Below, piece after piece: positions 44,595 through 53,112 of a stretch of DNA of 64,000 nt; within the stretch, counting starts at the first letter, position 1; each line of letters begins with the position of its first letter. The DNA is from Pseudomonas sp. SID14000 (GTDB lineage Bacteria > Pseudomonadota > Gammaproteobacteria > Pseudomonadales > Pseudomonadaceae): contig NZ_NFZQ01000014.1 of NCBI RefSeq assembly GCF_002165135.1, forward strand, positions 1 to 64,000, given 5' to 3'. The notes under the pieces were generated by a model. That model ran no database searches. It worked only from the letters and a program-made list of their open reading frames with translations, and was not told the DNA's origin. Position numbers and translations under genes: made by a program.

Positions 44595-46232
44595 TTACAG
44601 CGCCATGTCATTCTCAGGCTTGCTCTCAACCGGCTGGCTCGGTGCAACCGTGGTGCCGACGCTCTCGTCGATCACCGGTGGCTTCTCCAGCTGCAGCACT
44701 TCAGCTGTGTAGTTCCACTCTTTCTGGGTGGCTGCCGCCGACTCGTTCAGCTTGGTGCCGTAGCTAGGCACGATCTGCTTGATCTTGGCCTGCCACTCAG
44801 GGGTAGCGACCTTCTCCTTGAACACGGTTTCCAGCACGTTCAGCATGATCGGTGCAGCAGTCGAAGCACCTGGCGATGCACCCAGCAGGCCGGCAATGGT
44901 GCGGTCTTCGGAAGCAACCACTTCGGTGCCCAGCTTCAGCACGCCACCTTTCTCGGCATCACGCTTGATGATCTGCACGCGCTGGCCGGCCTGCCACAGG
45001 CGCCAGTCTTCCTTCTTGGCGTTCGGGAAGTAGGTGCGCAGGGCTTCGAAGCGGTCATCATCAGACAGCATCAGCTGGCCAGCGAGGTATTCCACCAGCG
45101 GGTACTGATCGATGCCGACCTTGGTCATCGGCCACACGTTGTGGGTGGTGGTGCTGCTCAGCAGGTCCAGGTACGAGCCGTTCTTCAGGAACTTGGTCGA
45201 GAAGGTGGCGAATGGGCCGAACAGGATCACGCGCTTGCCATCCAGCACGCGGGTGTCCAGGTGCGGAACCGACATGGGTGGCGCGCCGGTCGAGGCGATG
45301 CCGTAGGCCTTGGCCATGTGCTGCATGGCCACGGTCGGGTTCTCGGTCACCAGGAACGAGCCGCCCACCGGGAAGCCTGCGTATTCCTTGGCTTCAGGAA
45401 TGCCCGACTTCTGCAGCAGCTTCAGCGCGCCGCCGCCGGCACCGATGAACAGGAACTTGGCGTCGGTGGCCGATTCGCTACCGTCCTTCAGGTTCTTGTA
45501 CTCGACGTGCCACGAGCCGTCCTTGTTGCGGGTGATGTCCTGCACTTCGCTGGACAGCTTCAGGTCGAAGTTTTTCTGGGTTTTCAGGTGGCCGACGAAC
45601 TGTCGGGTGATCTCGCCGAAGTTGACGTCGGTGCCGATCGGCGTCCAGGTCACGGCCAGCTTCTGGTTCGGGTCGCGGCCTTCCATCATCAGCGGGACCC
45701 ACTTGGCGATCTGCGCATGGTCCTCGGAGTACTGCATCGGGCGGAACAGCGGGCTGGCCTGCAGCGCGTCGTAACGCTTCTTCAGGAACTTGATGTTGTC
45801 ATCGCCCCACACGAAGCTCATGTGCGGCGTGGTGTTGATGAACGAGTGCGGGTTCTTCAGCACGCCCTGGCGGACCTGCCAGGCCCAGAACTGGCGGGAG
45901 ACCTGGAAGGCCTCGTTGATTTCGATGGCCTTGGCGATGTTGACGTTGCCGTCTTTGTCTTCCGGGGTGTAGTTCAGCTCGGCCAGCGCGGAGTGGCCGG
46001 TACCGGCGTTGTTCCAGCCGTTGGAGCTTTCTTCGGCCACGCCATCCAGGCGCTCTACCATTTCCATCGACCAGCTTGGCTCCAGCTCGTGCAGCCACAC
46101 GGCCAGGGTCGAGCTCATGATGCCGCCGCCGACCAGCAGCACGTCTACTTTCTTGGTTTCTGCGGCGTGCGCTTGCATGAAGCTTGCAGCGACAGCCAGA
46201 CCTAGCAAGGTCTTGCCAGCTTTCTTGAACAT
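44595..46232 (-). CDS. mqo: Malate:quinone oxidoreductase
   Basis: The 545-residue FAD enzyme oxidises malate to oxaloacetate and feeds electrons to quinone, bypassing NAD-linked malate dehydrogenase. The FAD motif is VDVLLVGGGIMSSTLAVWLHE, with ESSNGWNNAGTGHSALAELNY next and GASPGASTAAPIMLNVLE late. Unusually, the protein begins with what looks like a cleavable signal peptide (MFKKAGKTLLGLAVAASFMQAHA, ending A-H-A). This is present in some Pseudomonas Mqo proteins and raises the question of which side of the membrane it acts on. Confidence 0.95.
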   Translation of the reverse strand: MFKKAGKTLLGLAVAASFMQAHAAETKKVDVLLVGGGIMSSTLAVWLHELEPSWSMEMVERLDGVAEESSNGWNNAGTGHSALAELNYTPEDKDGNVNIAKAIEINEAFQVSRQFWAWQVRQGVLKNPHSFINTTPHMSFVWGDDNIKFLKKRYDALQASPLFRPMQYSEDHAQIAKWVPLMMEGRDPNQKLAVTWTPIGTDVNFGEITRQFVGHLKTQKNFDLKLSSEVQDITRNKDGSWHVEYKNLKDGSESATDAKFLFIGAGGGALKLLQKSGIPEAKEYAGFPVGGSFLVTENPTVAMQHMAKAYGIASTGAPPMSVPHLDTRVLDGKRVILFGPFATFSTKFLKNGSYLDLLSSTTTHNVWPMTKVGIDQYPLVEYLAGQLMLSDDDRFEALRTYFPNAKKEDWRLWQAGQRVQIIKRDAEKGGVLKLGTEVVASEDRTIAGLLGASPGASTAAPIMLNVLETVFKEKVATPEWQAKIKQIVPSYGTKLNESAAATQKEWNYTAEVLQLEKPPVIDESVGTTVAPSQPVESKPENDMAL

Positions 46233-46560
46233 TGATCAATTCCAGTCAGGAGAACAGAGGGCGGGCCTGTGGCTGGCCCAGGTAAAGCGTGTTCTGCAGC
46301 GCAAGCTTGTTGTTGATCATTGTTCAGCAGCCAGAGAACCAGAAAACGACTCGGCCTTTTGTCGAATTGACCGACATGGCTGAATCGTTTTTCCGATTGT
46401 AGCTTAAATGCCAGCGCAAACAAATTACCGGTCGGAACGTCAAGGCGACGGGTTGCCCCAGTGGCAGATTGTCACGCCGAAAAACAAAAACCCCCGATCA
46501 TCTACATGACCGGGGGCCTTGGATCACGCCGCAAGCGTCGCGATCTGGGTACCGCCAAGA
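46233..46560. other. Intergenic region upstream of mqo
   Basis: This 328-base stretch holds the mqo leader, including a GGGCC/GGCCC hairpin (46262-46278), an AT-richer segment around 46380-46440 that may contain the mqo promoter, and the terminator of the upstream lipoprotein gene. No gene is seen. Confidence 0.5.
46481..46516 (-). terminator. Rho-independent terminator of the lipoprotein gene
   Basis: The minus-strand stem CCCCCGGTCAT/ATGATCGGGGG (one G-U pair) is followed by TTTTTGTTTTT. Confidence 0.88.
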
Positions 46561-46752
46561 TTACTGCTGCTGAGGCAGTTTATCGATCGGGCCGCAGCCA
46601 CCGATGATCTTGGAGATGGAAACCGAAGGGTGGAACAGGTAGTCGTAGGTGCAGTTTTTCGGCTGGTTGTAAACCTGACCAGTGCAACCCGACAGCAGGG
46701 CAACACCCGAAACGACAGCAACGGCTACGGTAGCCTTGAACAGCTTTTTCAT
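46561..46752 (-). CDS. Small lipoprotein (YhfL-like)
   Basis: The 63-residue product has a lipoprotein signal (MKKLFKATVAVAVVSGVALL followed by SGC, lipobox LLSGC with Cys23). A short mature part with the conserved-looking segment CTYDYLFHPSVSISKIIGGC follows. AAAGGA precedes the ATG at correct spacing, and a strong terminator follows, so it is a monocistronic unit. Function is unknown. Confidence 0.85.
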   Translation of the reverse strand: MKKLFKATVAVAVVSGVALLSGCTGQVYNQPKNCTYDYLFHPSVSISKIIGGCGPIDKLPQQQ

Positions 46753-46840
46753 ACTAAATCCTTTATATGAATCATCTTCGGCCATCGTCTGATGGCGACG
46801 GGATGATACAGAACCTGGGCAATGGATCCAAGCAGCGCAT

Positions 46841-46880
46841 GGCCTTCTTCGCGGGCGTGCCCGCGAAGAAGCCGGTACAG
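46841..46880. repeat. Short REP palindrome
   Basis: The spacer-free palindrome CTTCTTCGCGGGCGTGCCCGCGAAGAAG at the left edge of the accessory region, immediately ahead of the broken DUF3077 copy. Confidence 0.82.
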
Positions 46881-46908
46881 ACACCCAGGATCCAAGGGAA
46901 ATTCACCA

Positions 46909-46941
46909 ATGCCCACCGACGACACCATAAAAAGCCCCTGA
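46909..46941 (+). pseudogene. 5' remnant of a DUF3077 gene
   Basis: Bases 46876-46924 match 53484-53532, the leader and first codons of the intact DUF3077 gene, with about five mismatches in 49. Both read MPTDDT. Here the frame then runs straight into a terminator-like stem and stops after ten codons (MPTDDTIKSP). The rest of the gene is missing. Confidence 0.75.
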
Positions 46942-46963
46942 AAACTTTCGTTTCCGGGGGCTT
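46929..46963 (-). terminator. Orphan terminator resembling that of tRNA-Ser
   Basis: The minus-strand stem AAGCCCC..GGGGCTT, with a GAAAC/GTTTTC extension, is followed by TTTTT. No gene now reads into it. It sits next to a copy of the tRNA-Ser 3' end in the same arrangement as at 55181-55238. Confidence 0.7.
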
Positions 46964-46968
46964 CATCT

Positions 46969-46991
46969 TGTATGACGGAAAGATAGGGATT
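46969..46991 (-). repeat. Diverged copy of the tRNA-Ser 3' end, possible attachment-site remnant
   Basis: This 23-base segment matches 55216-55238 at 21 positions. That segment is the CCA end and acceptor/T-arm start of tRNA-Ser(CGA) plus four flanking bases. Orientation and the following terminator are the same as at the intact tRNA, as expected for the far att site of an island integrated at the tRNA 3' end. Confidence 0.65.
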
Positions 46992-47251
46992 GACGAAGCC
47001 GGTCGATCAGGCCCGGATTGGCAATGTGAGCTCAGCGTGCGACGCCTCTGCCGACTGCTTGCTTGCCCCGCCAAAACACCTCGCCGTTGATAGTTAGAGT
47101 TGTACCAAAACACTTTGTTGCGGCGCAGAAAACCGACATGAAAATTGATAAAACAGTCAAGTTCATGCCATGTAATGGCCAGCACGTAGATTCCCTTAGG
47201 CCAAGTAAGCCTAGTTGGTGGCATGCGTAAAAAGAACACGTAAATAAAATT

Positions 47252-47270
47252 GATAATCTCTTGCATTTGC
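47252..47270 (+). promoter_or_regulatory. Candidate Fur box upstream of the siderophore operon
   Basis: GATAATCTCTTGCATTTGC matches the 19-base Fur consensus at about 11 positions and lies 56 bases before the synthetase start, in an AT-rich 280-base region. A TTGCAT/TAGTCT pair with 17-base spacing overlaps it as a weak promoter candidate. Both assignments are tentative. Confidence 0.35.
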
Positions 47271-47325
47271 ATCTTTGCCTTTGTAGTCTCTGCCCGCCGC
47301 CAAACTTCCGCGACAAGGATTTCGT

Positions 47326-49239
47326 ATGTTCCCCCTCTCCAAACCTTCGGAGCAGCTGCTGCTGTCTCGCTGGGCACAGGCCCTGTGCACGCCACAATTC
47401 GAAGCCCGGTCCATTACCCTCTCGCACTTGCAGGCCGCACTAGAGCCGGCTCGCAACCGCAGCCTGCAACGCCTGACCCAGGCGCTGCTCAGAGAAGGCC
47501 TGATTCGTAACAGCGCCTCGCTTTCCTTACCGACCCCGCGCATCGACCTGCCAGGGGGAACATCGAGCGTCAGCTTCGACTACCTGCGCCCCGGCGGCAT
47601 GAATAGCTGGGATCTGCGCGGTTACGTTTACGTTCACCGCACAAACGCTGCCGATCACCGCATCGCCTGGCCGTCAGAACTCCTGACTGTCTTGAGTGAT
47701 GCCTTCGAACAAGCGCCCAGCCAGGCCGTGATCAAAAGGCTGGCGGTCGAACTGGACGACAGCCTGATCAATGACACGCTGTGCCTGGCCTATCACGACA
47801 ACTGGTCACGATCCCTGGCAGAACAAAGCGGTAACGCAGGTCTGTTGGCCGCCCTGCAGCGCATGGATGCGCCGTTCAACCCGTCAATTCTTCTGGAACA
47901 ATGGGGCACACTCGGGCACCCGTGGCATCCCAACTACAAGACCAAGTTAGGATTGAATACCGACCAAGTTATCAACTATTCGCCTGAGTTCTGCGCAACA
48001 CTTGATATTCAACTGTATGCACTTCATCGCCAGTACGCTCATGTGGAAAAGTTGCCTGGCACCGAAGACTACTGGCACTGGTGGAGCGAACACTTCCCTG
48101 AAGCCGCGCGGCAACTCGAACATCATCTGACGGCCTGCGGCCTGGCCATTGACGACTACTTGCCCTTGCCGGTGCACCCCTGGCAAGCCGACGAGGCATT
48201 GGCCCAGGATTTCACCGGGGAAATGTCGGATCGCCTGTTGATCAAGACCGATATCGTCGCCTTCAACGCGGCCCCGACCATGTCCTTCCGGACCGTGCTG
48301 CCGCAAGCCAGCCGCACCGCCCCGATGGTCAAGTTGCCGGTTTCGCTGCGACTCACCAGCGTGCAGCGCACGGTATCGCCACGCTCGGCACGCATGGGCC
48401 CACGGATAAGCCACCTGCTGCTGCAGATTCTGGAGCGTGAACCCGACCTTGCGGCGCTGCTGGACATCGTGCCGGAGCGCATCGGCGTCCACTACACCCC
48501 CGCCCCGGCCAACGATGATCACGCCCGTCATCTCGGCACCTTGTACCGCGACAACCCCTGGAGCCGGCTGGCGGAGGGTGAAATCGCGATCCCCGTGGGC
48601 AGCCTGTTCGCCACGGACGAAGCGCAGAACCCCTTGGTACGCCAATGGGTGAAGCTCACGACCGGCCGTGACGACCGCGCGGCCATGGTGGAATTCTTCA
48701 CCCGCTACATCGGTATCGCCGTCCCCGCCCTGCTCGGCATGTACCTCAAGTACGGTGTGGCGTTCGAAGCCCACCAGCAGAACAGTTTCATGGTCATGGG
48801 CACCGATGGCGCGCCGGCACGCCTGCTGATTCGCGACTTCGGCGATATCCGCATCGACCGTGCGAGCCTCCACGCCCACGGCCTCGATCTGGTTTTGCAT
48901 GACCCGAAGATGACCCTGTTCGACGACGACGCCTTCGTCCGCGACAAGCTGCTGCACACCACCTTCATGTGCCACCTGGGTGAACTGGTGCTGCTCTGTG
49001 CGCGTCACTGGGAGGCAGCGGAGGACGACCTCTGGGCGCTGCTCGCCCGCCAGGTCGAAAACTGCTTCTCGTCGCTCGAATCGCAGGTGCGCCCCGAGCG
49101 CTGGGTGCAGGAACGTGAAGCCTTGCTCGAACTGGACTGGCCGGCCAAGTCGTTCATGCGCATGCGCCTGATCGACGGCCACGCCGACATCGTCGGGCGC
49201 CTGGCCAACCCCCTGCGAGCAGGTGCCGATGAACGCTAA
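47326..49239 (+). CDS. IucA/IucC-family (NIS) siderophore synthetase
   Basis: This 637-residue NRPS-independent siderophore synthetase joins a carboxylic acid such as citrate to an amine, using ATP. The nucleotide/citrate motif GHPWHPNYKTKLG (197-209) is complete. HPWQ (284-287), APTMSFRT, KLPVSLRLTSVQRT and IRDFGDIRID follow, and the C-terminal FhuF-like region is present. AAGGA precedes the ATG. The next two genes encode an exporter and a receptor. With only one synthetase and no NRPS, hydroxylase or acyltransferase here, a rhizoferrin-like bis-citrate product is possible but unproven. Confidence 0.93.
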   Translation: MFPLSKPSEQLLLSRWAQALCTPQFEARSITLSHLQAALEPARNRSLQRLTQALLREGLIRNSASLSLPTPRIDLPGGTSSVSFDYLRPGGMNSWDLRGYVYVHRTNAADHRIAWPSELLTVLSDAFEQAPSQAVIKRLAVELDDSLINDTLCLAYHDNWSRSLAEQSGNAGLLAALQRMDAPFNPSILLEQWGTLGHPWHPNYKTKLGLNTDQVINYSPEFCATLDIQLYALHRQYAHVEKLPGTEDYWHWWSEHFPEAARQLEHHLTACGLAIDDYLPLPVHPWQADEALAQDFTGEMSDRLLIKTDIVAFNAAPTMSFRTVLPQASRTAPMVKLPVSLRLTSVQRTVSPRSARMGPRISHLLLQILEREPDLAALLDIVPERIGVHYTPAPANDDHARHLGTLYRDNPWSRLAEGEIAIPVGSLFATDEAQNPLVRQWVKLTTGRDDRAAMVEFFTRYIGIAVPALLGMYLKYGVAFEAHQQNSFMVMGTDGAPARLLIRDFGDIRIDRASLHAHGLDLVLHDPKMTLFDDDAFVRDKLLHTTFMCHLGELVLLCARHWEAAEDDLWALLARQVENCFSSLESQVRPERWVQEREALLELDWPAKSFMRMRLIDGHADIVGRLANPLRAGADER

Positions 49240-50446
49240 TGCATTCGCCTTGCGACTGCTGATCGTCATCCAGCTGCTGTCGATGGGGGCCATGGAAATG
49301 AGCGGCCCCTTCTGGCCGCTGCAGATCCAGGCGCTGGCAGGTGATATCGGCAGCAACCTGACCGCCGTACTGTCTTCGGCGGTCTACGCCGGGCCCATGG
49401 TGGCGGCGATGTTGCTGACCCCATTCTGGGGGCGCCTGGGTGACCGTACCGGCCACAAGCCCATGATCCTGCGGGCATTGCTGGCCCTGGCACTTTGCCA
49501 GGGCCTGGCAGCGATCATCAGCAACGCCTGGGGGCTGGTCGCTATCCGCATTGCCCAAGGTGCACTGGCCGGCTTTCTCGCCGCGGCCCAGGCCTATGCG
49601 CTGCACTGGTGCGATGCCACCTCGCGTGGCCGCACTCTGGCACACCTGCAGTCGGCCACCGCTGTGGGGTCGTTGCTGGGCCCGGCGCTGGGCGGATGGC
49701 TGATCGACAGTTCTGGCTTCGCCCTGCTCTGCTTCAGCGCCACCGGCATCTGCCTGGCGTGTGCCCTGGCCGCCCTCTGGCTGCCAGCGGACCCGCCGCA
49801 TCATCGGCCATCGAAACAGCCGGGCAGTAAAGCCGAGGCCCTGCCCAAGCGCTGGCTCGGCGGGATCCTGCTGGTCATCGTGCTGATCCAGGCTGCCAAG
49901 ATCATGCCGCAGCCGTTCTATGCCCTGTATGTCTCACAAGTGCTCGCGGCACCCAGCTGGCTGATCGGCGCAACCTATGGCGCCAGTGCGCTGACCCTGG
50001 CGCTCTCGGCGCCGCTGTGGGGGCGGCTGTTTGATCGCCTGCAACCCGCACGCACCCTGAGGGTGATCGAGCTGGTCGCCTGGTTGTGCGCCGCCACCCT
50101 GGCCGCGACGGCCCTGGTCGGAGAATGGCCGGCCTTCCTGGCCACCCGGCTGATCTGGGGTGCCTGGCAAGGTGCCTTGCTACCGGTGGCCTACATGCTG
50201 ATCGCCTCAACGGTCAGTCATCAGCAGCAGGGCTTCGCCATGGGCCTGGGTAACAGCGCGGCCAAGGCCGGCGCCTTGCTCGGCACCGTGCTCGGTGGCG
50301 CCGCCATGGCCATCGCCGGCCTGCACCATGCCTTCTGGTTCGTCGCCCTGGCCTACCTGGGTGCCGCGCTGTTCATCGGCATCATACGGCGCAGCCACAA
50401 CGCTTCACCTTCGTTCTTTTCTGCCACCCCTTCCAATAACACCTAG
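49229..50446 (+). CDS. MFS transporter, probably siderophore exporter
   Basis: The 405-residue MFS protein has 12 helices, DRTGHKPMILRALLALALCQ in the loop 2-3 region and a helix 5 motif with SATAVGSLLGPALGGWLIDS, typical of drug:H+ antiporters. Its ATG lies inside the end of the synthetase gene (11-base overlap), so the two are translationally coupled. Export of the siderophore made by the upstream enzyme is the likely job. The start at 49229 is preferred over a GTG two codons upstream. Confidence 0.88.
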   Translation: MNANAFALRLLIVIQLLSMGAMEMSGPFWPLQIQALAGDIGSNLTAVLSSAVYAGPMVAAMLLTPFWGRLGDRTGHKPMILRALLALALCQGLAAIISNAWGLVAIRIAQGALAGFLAAAQAYALHWCDATSRGRTLAHLQSATAVGSLLGPALGGWLIDSSGFALLCFSATGICLACALAALWLPADPPHHRPSKQPGSKAEALPKRWLGGILLVIVLIQAAKIMPQPFYALYVSQVLAAPSWLIGATYGASALTLALSAPLWGRLFDRLQPARTLRVIELVAWLCAATLAATALVGEWPAFLATRLIWGAWQGALLPVAYMLIASTVSHQQQGFAMGLGNSAAKAGALLGTVLGGAAMAIAGLHHAFWFVALAYLGAALFIGIIRRSHNASPSFFSATPSNNT

Positions 50447-50458
50447 AAAAGCACTGCC

Positions 50459-52567
50459 ATGAAACCCTCTCGACTTTCGCTGTTGATTTCCTTGACCGCC
50501 GCCTTCGGCCCACAAGCCTGGGCCGAAGAAACGCCGCACGACGATGCCGTGCAGTTGCAAGCGACGGTGACCTCCGCCACCCGTGTCGAATCGACGATCG
50601 CGTCCATTCCGGGCTCGGTGCAGGTCATCGACGCACCTCAGATCCGCGAACAGATGGGTGCTGGCCGCCGGGTTGCCGACATCCTCGGGCAACTCATCCC
50701 CGGTCTCGCCCCGTCCAGCGGCGGCATGAGCAACTACGGCCAGACCCTGCGTGGTCGCAACATGCTGGTATTGATCGACGGGGTGTCGCAGAACGCCACC
50801 CGTGACAACTTCCGCCAGCTCAACAGCATCTCGCCCGACAGCATCGAACGCATCGAAGTCATCTCCGGGGCCAGCAGTGTGTATGGCGCCGGTGCCTCCG
50901 GCGGGATGATCAACATCATCACCAAGCGCAACCAAGGCCAGGACCTCGCCTTCACCAGCAAGCTGGGGATGACGACAGGCGACAACTTCAGCCACAAGGG
51001 CTTCGCCTACGAAGGCTTCCAGAGCGCAACAGGCCGCCAGGGCCCGGTGGACTGGTACCTGTCCGGCGCGTACACCCAGCGCAACGACCAGTTCGATGCC
51101 GACGGCAAGCGCATCCCCCAGGACACGTCGCAGGGGTCGAACATGGACACCGACACCTACGACCTGCAGGGGCGCTTCGGCTTCGCGCTAGATGACGACA
51201 AGAAGCTGACCCTCGGCCTGCAGGACTACAAGGACGAGCAGGACACGGGCTACACCAAGGACCCGCGCAACACCCGCGAAGCAGTCGCGGTGAAAGGCCT
51301 GGAACTGGATGACCAGCCCTCGACACATAACCGCGCCGCCAACCTCAACTACACCGACCAGGACTTCTTCGGCCAAGGCCTGAACATCGAAAGCTACTGG
51401 CGAAAATCCGAAGCCCTGTTCTTCCCGGATATCTCACGCGGGCGCGCCGGCGTTTCGGCCACCGACAGCGAAACCACCGTCTACGGCGTACGCACGGCCA
51501 TCGATACACCGCTGCCAGACATCGGGCCAGCCACGGGCAGCCTGGTGTGGGGTGCGGACTACAGCCACGAATTCGCCCGCCAGCGCGGTGATCAGTACAC
51601 CGTCAACGGCCTGGACTACCAGAAGACCGGCACCACCTACGAGCTGGGCCCGGACCTGGAAACCACGACCCGCGCGCTGTTCGCACAAATGGCCTGGGAC
51701 GTGGGCGACTGGACCTTCCGTGGCGGGGTGCGGCGTGAATGGATCGAGAGCAAGGTCGAAGACAGCATCGCCTATGGCGAGATCGTCCAGACCGGCAACC
51801 GGGCCACGTTGCCAGGCGGTACCCTCAAGTACGACGACACCCTGTACAACCTCGGCGCGGTGTACCACTTCACCGAGAACCAGGACCTGTTCGCCAACTT
51901 CAGCCAGGGCTTCTCGCTGCCGGATATCCAGCGCTTCCTGCGCGACGTGAACAGCAGCTACAACATCCAGAACCTGAATGCGCAAGCGATCAAGGTCGAC
52001 AGCTATGAACTCGGCTGGCGTGGCAACTGGAACCCGCTGCAAGCGCAGGTGACGGTGTACAACAATACCTCGGATGTTACCCAGTTCTTCGACGCCAACG
52101 ACCGCGTGCTGCGCCTGATCAACCAGAAGGAACGTGTGCGCGGCATCGAGAGCAGCCTGACCTGGTACATGACCGAGCGCTGGTCGGTGGGCGGTACCTA
52201 CGCCTATGCCAAGGGTGAAACAGAGCAGAACGGCAAATGGATCGACCTGCCGGCAACCCGCATCGCCCCCGCCAAGACCACACTGTTCGTCGGCTATGCC
52301 AACGATGACTACAGCGTGCGCCTGCAAGGCATGCAACTGGCCGATTACGATGCCGCCGCCAAGGACAACAATGGCCGCGAAATCGACGGCTACACCTTGG
52401 TCGACCTGATCGGCACCCTGAATCTGCCCGAGGGCCGCCTGGAGGGGAGCATCCACAACCTGACCAACCGCAGCTACGAAACGCTGCTGACGCAAGCCAG
52501 CGGCAGAGCGCCATACCCCAACGCTGAGGGCCGCACATTCAGCGTGGCATACACCCTGGACTGGTAA
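50459..52567 (+). CDS. TonB-dependent siderophore receptor (IutA-like)
   Basis: This 702-residue outer-membrane receptor has a signal peptide (cleavage near AWA-EE, residue 22) and a plug domain with VTSATRVESTIASIPGSVQV, LGQLIPGLAPSSGGMSNYGQ, LRGRNMLVLIDGVSQNATRD and ASSVYGAGASGGMINIITKR. A 22-strand barrel ends in the aromatic LDW. The plug closely follows that of aerobactin receptor IutA, fitting a citrate-based ligand. It begins 12 bases after the exporter gene and closes the operon. No N-terminal signalling domain is present. Confidence 0.92.
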   Translation: MKPSRLSLLISLTAAFGPQAWAEETPHDDAVQLQATVTSATRVESTIASIPGSVQVIDAPQIREQMGAGRRVADILGQLIPGLAPSSGGMSNYGQTLRGRNMLVLIDGVSQNATRDNFRQLNSISPDSIERIEVISGASSVYGAGASGGMINIITKRNQGQDLAFTSKLGMTTGDNFSHKGFAYEGFQSATGRQGPVDWYLSGAYTQRNDQFDADGKRIPQDTSQGSNMDTDTYDLQGRFGFALDDDKKLTLGLQDYKDEQDTGYTKDPRNTREAVAVKGLELDDQPSTHNRAANLNYTDQDFFGQGLNIESYWRKSEALFFPDISRGRAGVSATDSETTVYGVRTAIDTPLPDIGPATGSLVWGADYSHEFARQRGDQYTVNGLDYQKTGTTYELGPDLETTTRALFAQMAWDVGDWTFRGGVRREWIESKVEDSIAYGEIVQTGNRATLPGGTLKYDDTLYNLGAVYHFTENQDLFANFSQGFSLPDIQRFLRDVNSSYNIQNLNAQAIKVDSYELGWRGNWNPLQAQVTVYNNTSDVTQFFDANDRVLRLINQKERVRGIESSLTWYMTERWSVGGTYAYAKGETEQNGKWIDLPATRIAPAKTTLFVGYANDDYSVRLQGMQLADYDAAAKDNNGREIDGYTLVDLIGTLNLPEGRLEGSIHNLTNRSYETLLTQASGRAPYPNAEGRTFSVAYTLDW

Positions 52568-52628
52568 CGGCATGGCCACGATTCAGACAGCAAGGGTGCG
52601 CTCACCTCGTGCTTGGAAACAGCCGTAA

Positions 52629-52693
52629 CCCACTGCCCCAAGTTCGATTGTGATGCGGGCCCATTGCCGGCTGAACTGCGCACTTTGCATTAG
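52629..52693 (+). pseudogene. Remnant of a DUF6124 gene
   Basis: The sequence CCCACTGCCCCAAGTTCGAT and the bases after it repeat the middle of the intact DUF6124 gene (from 53241), reading PTAPSSIVM in one frame. The end then reads LPAELRTLH-stop in another frame, matching LPVEPRTLH-stop of the intact gene. An internal deletion of about 80 bases and a frameshift separate the two halves. Confidence 0.75.
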
Positions 52694-52695
52694 CA

Positions 52696-52800
52696 GGCCA
52701 GGCCTCTTCGCGGGCACGCCCGCTCCCACAGGGTTATCACTGCCCTCAAGCATTGGACAGTACCTGTGGGAGCAGCCTTGTGCTGCGAAAGCGCCGCGCA
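52696..52800. repeat. Mixed REP pair
   Basis: The left copy is of the GCGGG/CCCGC stem type. The right copy is of the GCAGC/GCTGC type (AGCAGCCTTGTGCTGCG). Mixed pairs are otherwise absent from this window. Confidence 0.82.
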
Positions 52801-53112
52801 GCGACCCCGTCCTACAACCCAAACTCAGAATCATCCCCTTCCTTGTAGGCCATTTCCCAAACATACTGGCAAACCGCTCAAACTGTTGCGACGGATTGGG
52901 TCGCGCTCTAGTCTCGGCTTGTCGTTGCAAAATCAACGACCGGCTTTGACAGGCCGATTACTCAAGTTTCCGTTGCAGCGCTTTATGGCAGCTGTGCATG
53001 GGGCACATTCGTGTGCGCCGGGTCCTTGGGTACCGGTCTGTCAACCCATGTATAGCTGCCTCCATTCGTTTGACAGCGTTGCCAGGCGGCTCCACTTACC
53101 CAAGGAGCTTAC

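Noticed and set aside
46772..47395. 207-codon minus-strand ORF over the island edge
   Set aside because: It crosses REP DNA, the tRNA-like remnant and the synthetase start, has mixed composition and no ribosome site.
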